Counted from the stretch's first letter, positions 1-8,971 are shown. The stretch: DNA of 64,000 bases from Acidovorax sp. (GCF_016783915.1 NZ_JADHVT010000004.1:1-64000); one strand, 5' to 3'. Made by a program: numbers and translations. The notes: generated by a model from the sequence alone, not told the origin.

Positions 1-922
1 CCTTAAGCAAGGGGATCATGGCACGCACGCCCTTGGACAGCTCCAGCGGGTTGGCCGTGGCCTGGCGGATCACGCCCACCGAGATCGCATCGCGGCCGTT
101 GAGGCGTACGCGGCTGCGGTCGCTGGCAGGGCCTTCTTCGACCCGGGCCACATCACGCACGCGCACCGAGAACCCGTTGACCGTGCGGATCACGATGTCG
201 GCAAACTGTGCTGGGGTTTTCAGGTCGGTCTGGGAGGTCACGCTGAACTCGCGCTGCTGCGACTCAATGCGACCCGCAGGCAGCTCCAGGTTGTTGCGGC
301 GGATGGCGTCTTCCACATCCTGCGTGGTCAGGCGGTAGCCAGCCATGCGCTCGGGGTCCAGCCACACCCGCATGGCGTATTTGCGCTCGCCGTAAATCGG
401 CACGTCGGCCACACCGGTCACCGTCTGCAGCCGGGGCTTGACGATGCGGTTGATGAGGTCGTTGATCTCCAGCGGGCTGCGCGTATCGCTGCTGAAGGCC
501 AGCCACAGCACGGGCGATGCATCGGCCTCCACCTTGGCAATCACGGGCTCATCCACCGCGAGCGGCAGGCGGTTGCGCACGCGGGCGGTGCGGTCGCGCA
601 CTTCAGCCGCCGCGTTGTCGGCGTCCTTCTCCAGGCGAAACCGCACGCTGATCTGGCTTTGCTCGGCCCGGCTGATGGAGGTGATCACATCCACGGCGTC
701 GATACCGGCGATGGAGTCTTCGAGCGGCTTGGTCACCTGCGATTCGATGACCTCGGCCGACGCGCCCGCATACCGCACGCTGACGGTGACCACGGGTTCG
801 TCGATCTTGGGGTATTCGCGCACCGACAGACGCGTGAAGCTCACCGCGCCAATCAGCAGCACCAGCAGCGACAGCACGGTGGCAAACACCGGCCGGCGGA
901 TCGATATTTCAGCGAGTTGCAT
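1..922 (-). CDS. RND efflux permease, N-terminal part (cut by window edge)
   Basis: Proton-driven inner-membrane exporter subunit of an RND tripartite efflux pump (AcrB/MexB/MdtC superfamily). The gene runs off the left edge, so the ORF track does not list it; about 307 N-terminal codons are present. The protein starts MQLAEISIRRPVFATV, the usual RND amino terminus, with a first transmembrane helix at about residues 12-29. A periplasmic porter domain follows, with REYPKID, GASAEVIES and the RxxNLELPAG region. It lies 40 bp downstream of the membrane fusion protein gene on the same strand, the normal order of a pump operon. The substrate cannot be told from this fragment. Confidence 0.9.
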   Translation of the reverse strand, partial: MQLAEISIRRPVFATVLSLLVLLIGAVSFTRLSVREYPKIDEPVVTVSVRYAGASAEVIESQVTKPLEDSIAGIDAVDVITSISRAEQSQISVRFRLEKDADNAAAEVRDRTARVRNRLPLAVDEPVIAKVEADASPVLWLAFSSDTRSPLEINDLINRIVKPRLQTVTGVADVPIYGERKYAMRVWLDPERMAGYRLTTQDVEDAIRRNNLELPAGRIESQQREFSVTSQTDLKTPAQFADIVIRTVNGFSVRVRDVARVEEGPASDRSRVRLNGRDAISVGVIRQATANPLELSKGVRAMIPLLK

Positions 923-962
923 GGCAGTCCAGGGGCATCAGAGGGTGACGACAGGCAGTCCG

Positions 963-2378
963 TCAGACGGGAGGGCGGCTGCCAGTGGGCGTGGACCGGC
1001 TGGAGGTTCCGGCCAGCTGGCAAGGGTTGGGGCCGGGCAGCGGATCAGTTTCGCTGCGAGCCGCCATCACGCGGGCCCCCGAGGGGGCGGCAACAGGAGA
1101 TGGAGATGCCGATGCCGCAGAGGTGCTCGGCGCAGGCGCAGGCGCATCAGCCACTGGTGCTGCCTTTTGGCCCGCCCCGGTCGCAGCACCTGAAGCGCCC
1201 GAAGCCGGCCGCGTTGCTGCGGCCGCCGCACCACCGTTGCCCTGCTTGCCCAGCTCCACCACGCGCACCTCTGTGCCGTCCTTGCGGATGCGCTGCTGGC
1301 CCGCCGTGACCACCAGGTCGCCGGTGCCCAAACCATCGACCACCTCCACCCACCCAGGCGAACGGGCGCCCAGCTTGACCGGTGTGCGGCGCGTCACCTT
1401 GCTGCCTGGCTCCTTGCCTTCCACCACCTTGAGCACATAGGGGCTGGTGCCGTCGGGCACGATGGCTTCCTCGGGCACCACGCGCGCGTCGCTGCGTTCG
1501 GAAAACACGGTCGTCACCCGCGCGAACATGCCGGGGCGCAGCTGCAGGCGGCGGTTGTCGATGCAGCCACGCACCGCGATGGCCCGCCCATCCGCATCGA
1601 TCTGCGGGCTGATGGCCTGCACCACGGCGGCGTAACGCGCGCCTGGCAATGCATCAAACGCTATCTGCGCGGCCTGCCCCGGGCGCACCTTGCTCTGCAG
1701 CCGCTCGGGCAGACGGAAGTCCACATAGACCGCATCAAGGTCTTCGATATTGACGATATCGGCCCCGTCCTTGAGGTAGTCGCCCACGTTCACGCCCCGG
1801 ATACCCGCAATGCCATCGAACGGGGCCACGATCTTCAGACGCTGGGCCGTTGCCTGGGCCAGCGCCAGCTTGGCCTGGGCCACCTCCAGGTTGGCGGCAC
1901 TCTCGTCCACCGAACGCTGGCTGATGAAGCTCTGAGCCACCAGCTCCTGGTTGCGTTTGTGGTTGGCCTGGGCGATGGACAGCTCGGCCTGGCTTTGCTG
2001 GATCTGCGCACGGGGGAGCTGGTCGTCAAACTGCACCAGCACCTGCCCGCGCTGAACGCGCTGGCCGTCACGGAAGTTGAGCTGGGTGATGCGCCCGCCC
2101 ACTTCGGGCCGCAGCATCACGCTCTGGCGCGACCGCAGGCTGCCCACGGCTTCAGCATCATCGCGCAGCGCCATCTGCCGCACGGTCACTGCCTCTACGG
2201 CCACAGGGCGGCCAGCACCAGCGGGTGCACCACCGCCAGCCGGTGTGCCAGCGCCTGCCCCCGCCTCGGCACGCTGCTGCGGCTGTGCGGGTTTCTGGAG
2301 CCACCAGGCAGCGCCCGATGCGGCAGCCATGCCGATGACAGCGAAAACGATGTACTTGTACTTGTTCTTGGACGCCAT
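963..2378 (-). CDS. RND efflux periplasmic adaptor (membrane fusion protein, HlyD family)
   Basis: Periplasmic adaptor that links the RND permease to an outer-membrane channel. The 471-residue product has an N-terminal membrane anchor (about residues 9-26), an Ala/Gly/Pro-rich linker, a lipoyl-like half motif (VGGRITQLNFRDGQRVQRG), an alpha-hairpin rich in Gln and Ala (AQIQQSQAELSIAQANHKRN), and a second lipoyl half around IVAPFDGIAGIRGVNVGDY. Beta-barrel and membrane-proximal domains end near residue 375. The last 90 or so residues are low-complexity Ala/Pro/Ser and are longer than in typical AcrA relatives. No outer-membrane factor gene is visible; it may lie left of the window or be shared. 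Confidence 0.9.
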   Translation of the reverse strand: MASKNKYKYIVFAVIGMAAASGAAWWLQKPAQPQQRAEAGAGAGTPAGGGAPAGAGRPVAVEAVTVRQMALRDDAEAVGSLRSRQSVMLRPEVGGRITQLNFRDGQRVQRGQVLVQFDDQLPRAQIQQSQAELSIAQANHKRNQELVAQSFISQRSVDESAANLEVAQAKLALAQATAQRLKIVAPFDGIAGIRGVNVGDYLKDGADIVNIEDLDAVYVDFRLPERLQSKVRPGQAAQIAFDALPGARYAAVVQAISPQIDADGRAIAVRGCIDNRRLQLRPGMFARVTTVFSERSDARVVPEEAIVPDGTSPYVLKVVEGKEPGSKVTRRTPVKLGARSPGWVEVVDGLGTGDLVVTAGQQRIRKDGTEVRVVELGKQGNGGAAAAATRPASGASGAATGAGQKAAPVADAPAPAPSTSAASASPSPVAAPSGARVMAARSETDPLPGPNPCQLAGTSSRSTPTGSRPPV

Positions 2379-2512
2379 GGGTCAGTCAATCCAGTGAGGT
2401 GGGATGCGCAGTCACACAATGTAACAGTGGGTGTATGCAGCCGCAGCCACCCTCAGCAATATCCCCGGGGCATGCGCCGCTGGAGGTTGCAGGCTGTACC
2501 AGGCGCGGGCGC

Positions 2513-2537
2513 AAAAAAAGCCTCCAAAGAGGCTTGC
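2513..2537 (-). terminator. Rho-independent terminator after rnhA
   Basis: On the minus strand AAGCCTC, a TTTG loop and GAGGCTT form a 7-bp stem followed by a T-run. It lies about 25 nt beyond the rnhA stop and before the efflux operon, so it should end the methyltransferase-rnhA transcript. Confidence 0.8.
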
Positions 2538-2561
2538 ACGGGAGGAGTTGTCGGCGATGGA

Positions 2562-3011
2562 CTACCTGCGGCCCAGGGCCTGGTCCACGCCCCGGTTGGC
2601 CAGCGCGTCGGCCCGCTCGTTGCCTGGGTCGCCAGAATGCCCCTTCACCCAGCGCCATTCAATGCGGTGACCGCCGGCGCTGACCAGCGCATCCAGCCGC
2701 TGCCACAGCTCCACGTTCTTGACCGGCTGCTTGGAGGCCGTGCGCCAGCCCTTGGCCTTCCAGCCGTGAATCCACTCCGTGATGCCCTTGCGCACGTACT
2801 CGCTGTCCAGATACAGCGTCACGGCACAGGGGCGCTTGAGGGCCGACAACGCCTCAATCACCGCCATCAGCTCCATGCGGTTGTTGGTGGTGCCCAGTTC
2901 GCCGCCGAACAGCTCTTTTTCGGTCGCACCGGAGCGCAGCAATACGCCCCACCCGCCGGGGCCCGGATTGCCCTTGCAGGCGCCATCGGTGTAAATCTCT
3001 ACCTGGTTCAA
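2562..3011 (-). CDS. rnhA: Ribonuclease HI
   Basis: Cleaves the RNA strand of RNA-DNA hybrids (R-loops, primers) in the cytoplasm. I choose a TTG start at 3011, giving [10 protein letters not shown], because AGGAA sits just upstream and the resulting 149 residues match the family length. The tracked ATG start adds 21 residues of unrelated sequence. The catalytic set is visible: D9 (YTDG), E47 (RMELM), D69 (LDSEYV) and D135 (ERADA), with H125 in the KGHSG loop. The gene follows the YafS-like methyltransferase gene, as in E. coli (gloB-yafS-rnhA), and is followed by a strong terminator. Confidence 0.95.
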   Translation of the reverse strand: MNQVEIYTDGACKGNPGPGGWGVLLRSGATEKELFGGELGTTNNRMELMAVIEALSALKRPCAVTLYLDSEYVRKGITEWIHGWKAKGWRTASKQPVKNVELWQRLDALVSAGGHRIEWRWVKGHSGDPGNERADALANRGVDQALGRR

Positions 3012-3086
3012 ACTCTGTTCCTGACAATGTGGTGAATGGTTGCTGGGCGGGGCATGGCCCCCCATGGCAACCACAAAAAACTGTGC

Positions 3087-3941
3087 TCAAGGCTTGTGCC
3101 GGGCCGCAGTGGGCGCAGTCCGCGAAGCACTCACCCCGCGCTGGGACGCCCGGTTGGCGATGGGCACGGTGCCCGCAGCGCGCTGGCGGTGGGAGCGCCA
3201 GGCGGGCTCCAGCAAACGCATGCCATGCACCCGTTTGACAGCAACCAGGAAATACGCGGCACCCAGAATGGGCCACCACTTCTCACCCAAAGGGTCCATC
3301 CAGCCAAAACGCTCCAGCCACTGCGGGCTGCGCACCGCTGGACGATAACAGCCAAACCGGGCCGATTCGACCTCGAAGTTCAAAAGCCGCAGCCAATCGC
3401 GCAGGCGGCGATAGCCGATGAACTCCCCCACGTCGGGCAGGTACAGCGTGCCCCGCCCCAGGCGCTGATACACGCGTGCACGCCGCTGCCGCAGGCCCCA
3501 CAGGCTGGTGGGGTTCAGGCCGCTGATGACCACACGCCCTTCGGGTACCAGCACCCGCTCCACCTCGCGCAGCGCAGCATGTGGGTCGATGCTCAACTCC
3601 AGTGTGTGAGGCAACACCAGCAGGTCCAGACTGGCAGCAGAGAAAGGCAGAGCCACAGGCTCGGTGAGCAGATCCACCGCGCGGCGCTGCAGCGGGCCGT
3701 CGTCACCACCCGCCTCCACAAAGGCGATGGAACCCTCCACGGCCTCTTGCCCCATGGCGAGCCACTGATGCGGCATGCGGTTGGCGCGCAGGCCGTCCAG
3801 CAACGGCATGCCGAGCTGAATGCTGTGGTAGCCAAAGATATCCGCCACCGCCTCGTCAAAGCGCGCCTGCTCCCATGCGAGCAGATAACGGCCGGGGGGG
3901 GAGTCGAACCAGTGGTGCAAACCTATAATTTGATCGCTCAT
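3087..3941 (-). CDS. Class I SAM-dependent methyltransferase, YafS-like
   Basis: Predicted cytoplasmic methyltransferase of unknown substrate. I prefer the start MSDQIIGLHHWF at 3941; an in-frame ATG at 3974 would add 11 residues. The SAM-binding GxGxG motif is poorly conserved in this family. Motif II/III-like segments AVALPFSAASLDLLVLPHTLE and DPHAALREVERVLVPEGRVV, followed by ISGLNP, are typical of Methyltransf_11 proteins. The C-terminus is basic and probably disordered. E. coli yafS sits at the same place between gloB and rnhA, which supports orthology. Its ATG overlaps the ATG of gloB on the opposite strand within one CATG. Confidence 0.8.
   Translation of the reverse strand: MSDQIIGLHHWFDSPPGRYLLAWEQARFDEAVADIFGYHSIQLGMPLLDGLRANRMPHQWLAMGQEAVEGSIAFVEAGGDDGPLQRRAVDLLTEPVALPFSAASLDLLVLPHTLELSIDPHAALREVERVLVPEGRVVISGLNPTSLWGLRQRRARVYQRLGRGTLYLPDVGEFIGYRRLRDWLRLLNFEVESARFGCYRPAVRSPQWLERFGWMDPLGEKWWPILGAAYFLVAVKRVHGMRLLEPAWRSHRQRAAGTVPIANRASQRGVSASRTAPTAARHKP
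3924..3929 (+). promoter_or_regulatory. Perfect -10 box (TATAAT) in front of gloB
   Basis: TATAAT lies 10 nt before the gloB ATG, inside the first codons of the divergent methyltransferase gene. No good -35 box and no Shine-Dalgarno is visible, so a transcript starting here would be leaderless or nearly so. Confidence 0.45.
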
Positions 3942-4716
3942 GAACTTGCTACCGCTGCCCGCCTTTACCGACAACTACATCTGGATGCTGCACGACGGCC
4001 ACCAGGCCATCGTGGTGGACCCGGGAGAAGCCGCGCCGGTGGAGCAGGCCTTGCACCGTTGCGGCCTGTCATTGCAGGCCATTCTAGTCACGCACCACCA
4101 TGCCGATCATGTCGGCGGAGTCGATGCACTGCGCCACGCCACCGGTGCACAGGTGTATGGTCCAGCGCGGGAGCGCATGCCCGAGCCGCTGTTGCGACTG
4201 GAGCAAGGCGACACCGTCACCACGCTGGGGCTGCAGTTCCAGGTCATCGACGTGCCAGGGCACACGGCGGGCCACATTGCCTACTACTGCCCCGAGATGG
4301 ACGGTGCACCCCTGCTGTTTTGCGGCGATACGCTGTTCTCGGGCGGCTGTGGCCGGCTGTTTGAAGGCACACCCGCGCAAATGCTCGACTCGCTGGACCG
4401 GCTGGCCGCACTGCCTGGCAACACCCGCGTGTGCTGCACCCACGAGTACACACTGTCCAACCTGAAGTTTGCGCGGGCCGTGGAACCTGGCAACGCCGCC
4501 CTGCTCCACTACAGCAGCCAATGCGAAGCCTTGCGGGCGCAGAACCAGCCCACACTGCCGTCGCACATGGCGCTGGAGCGAGACATCAACCCCTTTCTGC
4601 GCGTACGTCGGAGCCCGGTGGCACAAGCCGCCCAGGGCTACGACGCGCAGGTGCCCCTTGACGACGCCGTAGCGGTGCTGGCCGCGCTGCGTCAATGGAA
4701 AAACGAGTTCCGATGA
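3940..4716 (+). CDS. gloB: Hydroxyacylglutathione hydrolase (glyoxalase II)
   Basis: Hydrolyses S-lactoylglutathione to D-lactate and glutathione, the second step of methylglyoxal detoxification in the cytoplasm. The 258-residue length fits the family. The metallo-beta-lactamase dinuclear metal motif THHHADH is at residues 51-57. Further metal ligands are in VPGHTAGH and in FCGDTLF, and the glyoxalase II-specific C-terminal helical domain carries THEYTLSNLKFA. It is transcribed with mltD, whose ATG overlaps the gloB stop (ATGA). The start overlaps that of the divergent methyltransferase gene. Confidence 0.96.
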   Translation: MNLLPLPAFTDNYIWMLHDGHQAIVVDPGEAAPVEQALHRCGLSLQAILVTHHHADHVGGVDALRHATGAQVYGPARERMPEPLLRLEQGDTVTTLGLQFQVIDVPGHTAGHIAYYCPEMDGAPLLFCGDTLFSGGCGRLFEGTPAQMLDSLDRLAALPGNTRVCCTHEYTLSNLKFARAVEPGNAALLHYSSQCEALRAQNQPTLPSHMALERDINPFLRVRRSPVAQAAQGYDAQVPLDDAVAVLAALRQWKNEFR

Positions 4717-6242
4717 AAATTTTGCACATTGCCTGCCTGGCTGGCCTTTTGTGGCTGACAGGCTGCGCCACCACGGGTTCGGCGCCGGACCAAGGATCCG
4801 CAGGCGGCAACACTACCAGCACGAAGAGCACGGCGACGCCCCACACACCCGTCATCCCTAACGGCCCGCTCAAGCCCATCACCGCAGCGCGGGCCGCGAG
4901 TGGCGAGGTAGCGTCGTTGTCGGCCCCCGCCGACTTGTGGGACCGCATACGGCGCGGCTTTGCCATGCCTGACCTGCAGCATGAGCTGGTGCAGGACCGG
5001 GAGCAGTGGTACGCCACACGCCCCGACTACATGCAGCGCATGACAGAGCGGTCGAGCAAGTACTTGTTCCACATCGTTGAAGAGCTGGAACGCCGAGGCA
5101 TGCCGACCGAGCTCGCGCTGCTGCCCTACATCGAAAGCGCGTTCAACCCCCAGGCAGTATCGAGCGCCAAGGCCGCGGGCATGTGGCAGTTCATGCCCGC
5201 CACGGGCAACTATTTCGACCTCAAGCAAAACGCCTTCCGCGACGACCGCCGGGATGTGCTCGCGTCAACCCGCGCGGCGCTGGACTACCTGCAAAAGCTC
5301 TATGGCATGTTTGGCGACTGGCATCTGGCCCTGGCCGCCTACAACTGGGGTGAAGGCAGCGTGAGCCGTGCCATTGCGCGCAACCAGAAGCTGGGCCTGG
5401 GCACCACCTACACCGACCTGAACATGCCTGCGGAAACCCGCATGTATGTGCCCAAGCTGCAGGCGGTCAAGAACATCGTGGCCAACCCCGATGCCTTCCG
5501 CACAGAGCTGCCCCTGATCGAGAACCACCCCTACTTTCAGACCGTGGACATCACACACGACATCGATGTGTCGCTGGTGGCCACGCTGGCGGGTATTCGC
5601 GAGGAGGATTTCCGGGCGCTCAACCCGTCGTACAAGCGACCCGTGATTCTGGCCGCAGGCACACCGCAGATTTTGCTGCCCTGGGACAACGCCAAGGTGT
5701 TCCAGCGCAACCTGGAGGCCAAGCGCGAAGGGCAGTACGCAAGCTGGACCGTGTGGTCTGTACCCACCACCATGACTGTGGCCGAGGCAGCACAACGTGC
5801 AGGCATGAGCGAGGCGGATCTGCGCAGCATGAACAACATCCCGCCGCGCATGCTCATCAAGGCGGGCTCGGCGCTGATGGTGCCCCGCTCCACCACCACA
5901 CGGCAAGACGTGTCGTCCCACCTGGCCGACAACGGTCAACTGAGCCTCACCCCCGAGATCGTCACCCGCCGTACCACAGTGCGCGCCGGCAAGGGAGACA
6001 CGGTGGCCAGCATTGCACGGCGCTACAAGCTGACGGCGGCCAACGTGGCGGACTGGAACGAGGTACGGGCGAATGCCGCGTTCAAGGTGGGCCAGCAGAT
6101 CGTGGTGTACCTGCCGGTGCGCCAGAGTCAGGCGCGCAGCGGTGGCAGCAGTGCCCGCGCATCGGCCGCCACCTCGGGCAAACGCCAGGCTCCAGCGCCT
6201 GCGCGGCGTGGCGGATCCCCCTCCAAGGTCAAGCGCCGCTGA
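4713..6242 (+). CDS. mltD: Membrane-bound lytic murein transglycosylase D
   Basis: Cleaves the glycan strands of peptidoglycan to 1,6-anhydromuropeptides at the inner face of the outer membrane. The start at 4713 overlaps the gloB stop as ATGA and gives a clean lipoprotein signal MKILHIACLAGLLWLTGC with lipobox LTGC; the tracked start six codons earlier spoils it. The SLT domain (about residues 100-225) has the catalytic Glu in LPYIESAFNP, then SSAKAAGMWQFMP and ALAAYNWGEG. Two LysM-like segments follow, one around residues 340-390 and a clearer one near 415-465. The C-terminus is a short Ala/Ser/Arg tail. mltD beside gloB matches E. coli. Confidence 0.95.
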   Translation: MKILHIACLAGLLWLTGCATTGSAPDQGSAGGNTTSTKSTATPHTPVIPNGPLKPITAARAASGEVASLSAPADLWDRIRRGFAMPDLQHELVQDREQWYATRPDYMQRMTERSSKYLFHIVEELERRGMPTELALLPYIESAFNPQAVSSAKAAGMWQFMPATGNYFDLKQNAFRDDRRDVLASTRAALDYLQKLYGMFGDWHLALAAYNWGEGSVSRAIARNQKLGLGTTYTDLNMPAETRMYVPKLQAVKNIVANPDAFRTELPLIENHPYFQTVDITHDIDVSLVATLAGIREEDFRALNPSYKRPVILAAGTPQILLPWDNAKVFQRNLEAKREGQYASWTVWSVPTTMTVAEAAQRAGMSEADLRSMNNIPPRMLIKAGSALMVPRSTTTRQDVSSHLADNGQLSLTPEIVTRRTTVRAGKGDTVASIARRYKLTAANVADWNEVRANAAFKVGQQIVVYLPVRQSQARSGGSSARASAATSGKRQAPAPARRGGSPSKVKRR

Positions 6243-6316
6243 GCCGCAGACGCCTCAGCAAAGCCACCTGGGCCTGGCGAGCCCGGCATTGCTTGGCCGG
6301 TCGCTGGGCCCATGCA

Positions 6317-6469
6317 TCAGAACCGGAGCGTGTGCATGCCCAGCAGCCCCAGGATGCCCATGATGATGAGATAAAGCGCCACGATGGTGCTGAGCAAACG
6401 CGGCATGACCAGGATGAGGATGCCTGCGATCAGGGAGACGAGCGGACCGATGCTAAGGCTCAGCGACAT
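6317..6469 (-). CDS. Small DUF3096-family membrane protein (50 aa)
   Basis: This ORF is too short for the supplied track. It reads MSLSLSIGPLVSLIAGILIL and continues with two predicted transmembrane helices (about residues 6-22 and 27-44) separated by MPRLLSTIV, which matches what I know of the DUF3096 family. An AGGA ribosome-binding site lies 9 nt before the ATG. The function is unknown. It stands alone between the convergent mltD and the downstream binding-protein gene. Confidence 0.75.
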   Translation of the reverse strand: MSLSLSIGPLVSLIAGILILVMPRLLSTIVALYLIIMGILGLLGMHTLRF

Positions 6470-6630
6470 GGTGGATATTCCTTGAAAAATGGAACGAGGA
6501 TGGCGCAGCAGAACCGCTGCACGCGTGGTCTGCGCGATGCATATCGCGCAGTGTGATTGCGGTGCTATCGCAGGCGCCCGACACTGTAGTCGATGCCAGA
6601 GCCCTTGGAGCCTGCCGCCACAGCGGCTTA

Positions 6631-7686
6631 TCAGACGCTGTACTTTTGGCGGGCCTTGCGCACGAAGTCGCTGGTGGAGGTGCGAGCTAGTTCGACCTTG
6701 GCCTCGGCCAGTTCGGGCAGCACACGCGACAGCACCCGCAGTGCGGTGGCCGGTCCTTCGTCCGGCATCAGGCCGTTGGTGGAGTACGTCTCGCGCACCC
6801 GGCTGAACGCCGCCAGATACAGCCCCCGGTCACCCATCAGGTAGGCGGCGGGCACCGCCTTCACCAGATCTGCCGGGGCTGCCGTCTGCAGCCACTTGAG
6901 CGCATGCACGACGCCATTGACCAGCGCCTGGGCCTGCGCTGGCTGCTTCTGAATGAATGCCTGCGGGGCATACAGGCAACTGGCGGGCATGGTTCCATTG
7001 AACATGTCCTGCGCCGCCTTGAGCGAACGCAGGTCCCCCACAATGCGGGTGTCCGCCTTCTGCTCCAGCAAGGTCATGATGGGATCGGCATGGCACAGTG
7101 CATGCACCTGGCCGGAACGCAGCGCGTTCATGGCATTGGTGCCCGAGCCCACCCCCACAAAACCCACATCACGCAACGACACGCCCGCACGCATCAGCAT
7201 CAGACTGGCCGCCAGATGGGTGGATGAGCCCACCGACGACACACCCACCTTGCGCCCCGCGAGGTCGCCCAGGTCCTTGTACGCAGGCACCGACCGCAGT
7301 GACACACCCAGCGCCAGCTGCGGGGCCCGCCCCTGCAGCACCAGCGCACGGTACGCATGACCTCGCGCCTGCGCACGCAACACGTGCTCGAAGGCACCGG
7401 AACAGACATCTGCCGCACCGTCCTGTACCGCCTGCCAAGCAAGCGCCCCCGCCGAATAGTCCCGCACCACCACGTCCAAACCTTCGAGGCGGAAGTACCC
7501 CAGCGCATCGGCCAGCGCCAGCGGCAGGTGGTACAGAACGCCCTGCCCTCCGACCGCCACGGTCACCCGCCCGAGAGCCGCGCCATCGGTCTGCGCACGC
7601 ACCCGGATGGCAGGCGCCCACACCGCAGCCGCCGACAAGGCAGATACGGCGCCAAAGGCGCGGCGGGTGAGTGGAGGCAGAGACAT
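6631..7686 (-). CDS. ABC transporter substrate-binding protein, NMT1/SsuA-like
   Basis: Likely periplasmic solute-binding protein of the NMT1/THI5-like or SsuA/TauA class, whose members bind sulfonates, nitrate or pyrimidine precursors. The preferred start is MSLPPLTRRAFG; the TTG 12 codons upstream is an alternative. The Arg-Arg-Ala-Phe-Gly motif, hydrophobic segment and AIRVRAQ cleavage region look like a Tat-type signal peptide. The mature part contains the class hallmarks GGQGVLYHLPLALADALGYF, RKVGVSSVGSSTH and the C-terminal tyrosine- and alanine-rich segment. No permease or ATPase gene is adjacent, so the substrate and partner transporter are unknown. Confidence 0.8.
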   Translation of the reverse strand: MSLPPLTRRAFGAVSALSAAAVWAPAIRVRAQTDGAALGRVTVAVGGQGVLYHLPLALADALGYFRLEGLDVVVRDYSAGALAWQAVQDGAADVCSGAFEHVLRAQARGHAYRALVLQGRAPQLALGVSLRSVPAYKDLGDLAGRKVGVSSVGSSTHLAASLMLMRAGVSLRDVGFVGVGSGTNAMNALRSGQVHALCHADPIMTLLEQKADTRIVGDLRSLKAAQDMFNGTMPASCLYAPQAFIQKQPAQAQALVNGVVHALKWLQTAAPADLVKAVPAAYLMGDRGLYLAAFSRVRETYSTNGLMPDEGPATALRVLSRVLPELAEAKVELARTSTSDFVRKARQKYSV

Positions 7687-7840
7687 GGAATCAGGCAAAA
7701 AGACAATGCTGCATTGCAACAATCGTGCCGCAGCACAGGCGAAACCGCATCAGGGTGAATCCCTGCGGGTTACTACGTACCGCGATAGACAGCCTTCAAC
7801 CGCAGCACACCGCAAGACGGGTGGCGCGCACCCGGGGCGC

Positions 7841-8266
7841 TCAACGGTAACCGATGAACAGGATGGCAATATTGACCAGAAAACCGCCGGCCCAGACTGC
7901 GCTGCGGGCCATCGGCATGTCGGCCACGTACATCATCACGTAGAAGATGCGCAGGAAGACATACAACAACGCCAGCAGGTCCAGTAACGTCTGCCCCGCG
8001 CCCAGCAGGTGCGCAATGATGACCGCACCAATGAAAAACGGCAGCGCTTCAAAGCTGTTGGCCTGCGCTGCGTTGGCGCGCCCGCGCCAGTCGGACTGCC
8101 GCGAGAGCCAGCCGCGCGGGTCGTGGTTGTCAAAACCGCCTTCTTTGCGGGACTTGCCAAAGTTGCCACTTTTGGCCAACCAGGCACAAGCGATGGGCAG
8201 CAGTGCGGCGAACAGCACGCACCAGTAGGCCACGGTGAACCGCGCGACGTGCAGGGTGGTATTCAT
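7841..8266 (-). CDS. MAPEG-family membrane protein
   Basis: A 141-residue integral membrane protein of the MAPEG superfamily (eicosanoid/glutathione metabolism). Bacterial members are mostly of unknown function. The start MNTTLHVARFTVAYW is preferred over the 14-residue longer tracked ORF, whose upstream part coincides with an interspersed AT-rich repeat. Four hydrophobic helices are visible. The family-typical RANAAQANSFEALPFFI segment and the FLRIFYVMMYVADMP segment with its Arg and Tyr are both present. It stands alone between the binding-protein gene and recR. Confidence 0.85.
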   Translation of the reverse strand: MNTTLHVARFTVAYWCVLFAALLPIACAWLAKSGNFGKSRKEGGFDNHDPRGWLSRQSDWRGRANAAQANSFEALPFFIGAVIIAHLLGAGQTLLDLLALLYVFLRIFYVMMYVADMPMARSAVWAGGFLVNIAILFIGYR

Positions 8267-8274
8267 TTTGGATG

Positions 8275-8330
8275 CTTTTGAGAGCACCAGCGCAGCAAAT
8301 ACAAGCACTGGTAGCTATTAAATTGAGAGT
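8275..8330 (-). repeat. Interspersed AT-rich palindromic repeat, copy A (intergenic)
   Basis: In repeat orientation it begins ACTCTCAATTTAATAGCTAC, continues with GTGCTTG, has the invariant GCGC at repeat position 38-41 and ends CTCAAAAG. It lies in the leader of the MAPEG gene. The related copies are in dnaX, addA, the MATE gene, folP, the trmH-family gene and lpxB. Confidence 0.6.
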
Positions 8331-8380
8331 ATTTTAGCCGCAGACGTTGTCCAGGAAACGGGCTGGCAGCGGCCTCTGCG

Positions 8381-8971
8381 TCACCGGCGATCCACCAGCG
8401 CATGCGCAATCGTGCCCAGGTCCACATACTCCAGCTCGCTGCCCACAGGCACGCCGCGCGCGAGCCGCGTGACGTGCAACCCACGGCTCTTGAGTGCCTC
8501 GCTGATCACATGCGCAGTCGCCTCCCCCTCGGCATTGAAGTTGGTGGCCAGAATCACCTCCTGGACGGTGCCATCCGTGGCGCGCTCCATGAGCTTGTGC
8601 AGGCCGATCTCCTTGGGACCGACACCATCGAGCGGACTGAGCCGCCCCATCAACACAAAGTACAGCCCCTTGAAGGCGCCGGTGCGCTCCAGCGCCGACT
8701 GGTCAGCCGGCGTCTCGACCACACACAGCCGCGTTGCATCGCGGTCAGGGTCTAGACAGGTGCTGCACACTTCCGCCTCGGTGAACGTATGGCAACGCGC
8801 ACAGTGGTGCACGGTGCCCACTGCCTCCGAGAGCGCCCGCGACAGCGCCAGCGCCCCTTCGCGATCATGCTGCAGCAAATGAAACGCCATGCGCTGCGCA
8901 GACTTCACCCCCACTCCCGGCAAGCGGCGCAGCGCCTGGATCAGAACGTCGAGGGAGTTGGTGGTGGACAT
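8381..8971 (-). CDS. recR: Recombination mediator protein RecR
   Basis: Forms a ring-shaped DNA clamp that with RecO/RecF loads RecA at single-stranded gaps. The 196-residue protein has an N-terminal helix-hairpin-helix ([18 protein letters not shown]), a four-Cys zinc finger with C57, C60, C69 and C72, a Toprim domain starting LCVVETPAD, and the C-terminal [13 protein letters not shown] Walker-B-like segment. It is the third gene of dnaX-ybaB-recR on the minus strand, a cluster conserved across bacteria. About 250 nt with strong inverted repeats separate it from ybaB. Confidence 0.97.
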   Translation of the reverse strand: MSTTNSLDVLIQALRRLPGVGVKSAQRMAFHLLQHDREGALALSRALSEAVGTVHHCARCHTFTEAEVCSTCLDPDRDATRLCVVETPADQSALERTGAFKGLYFVLMGRLSPLDGVGPKEIGLHKLMERATDGTVQEVILATNFNAEGEATAHVISEALKSRGLHVTRLARGVPVGSELEYVDLGTIAHALVDRR

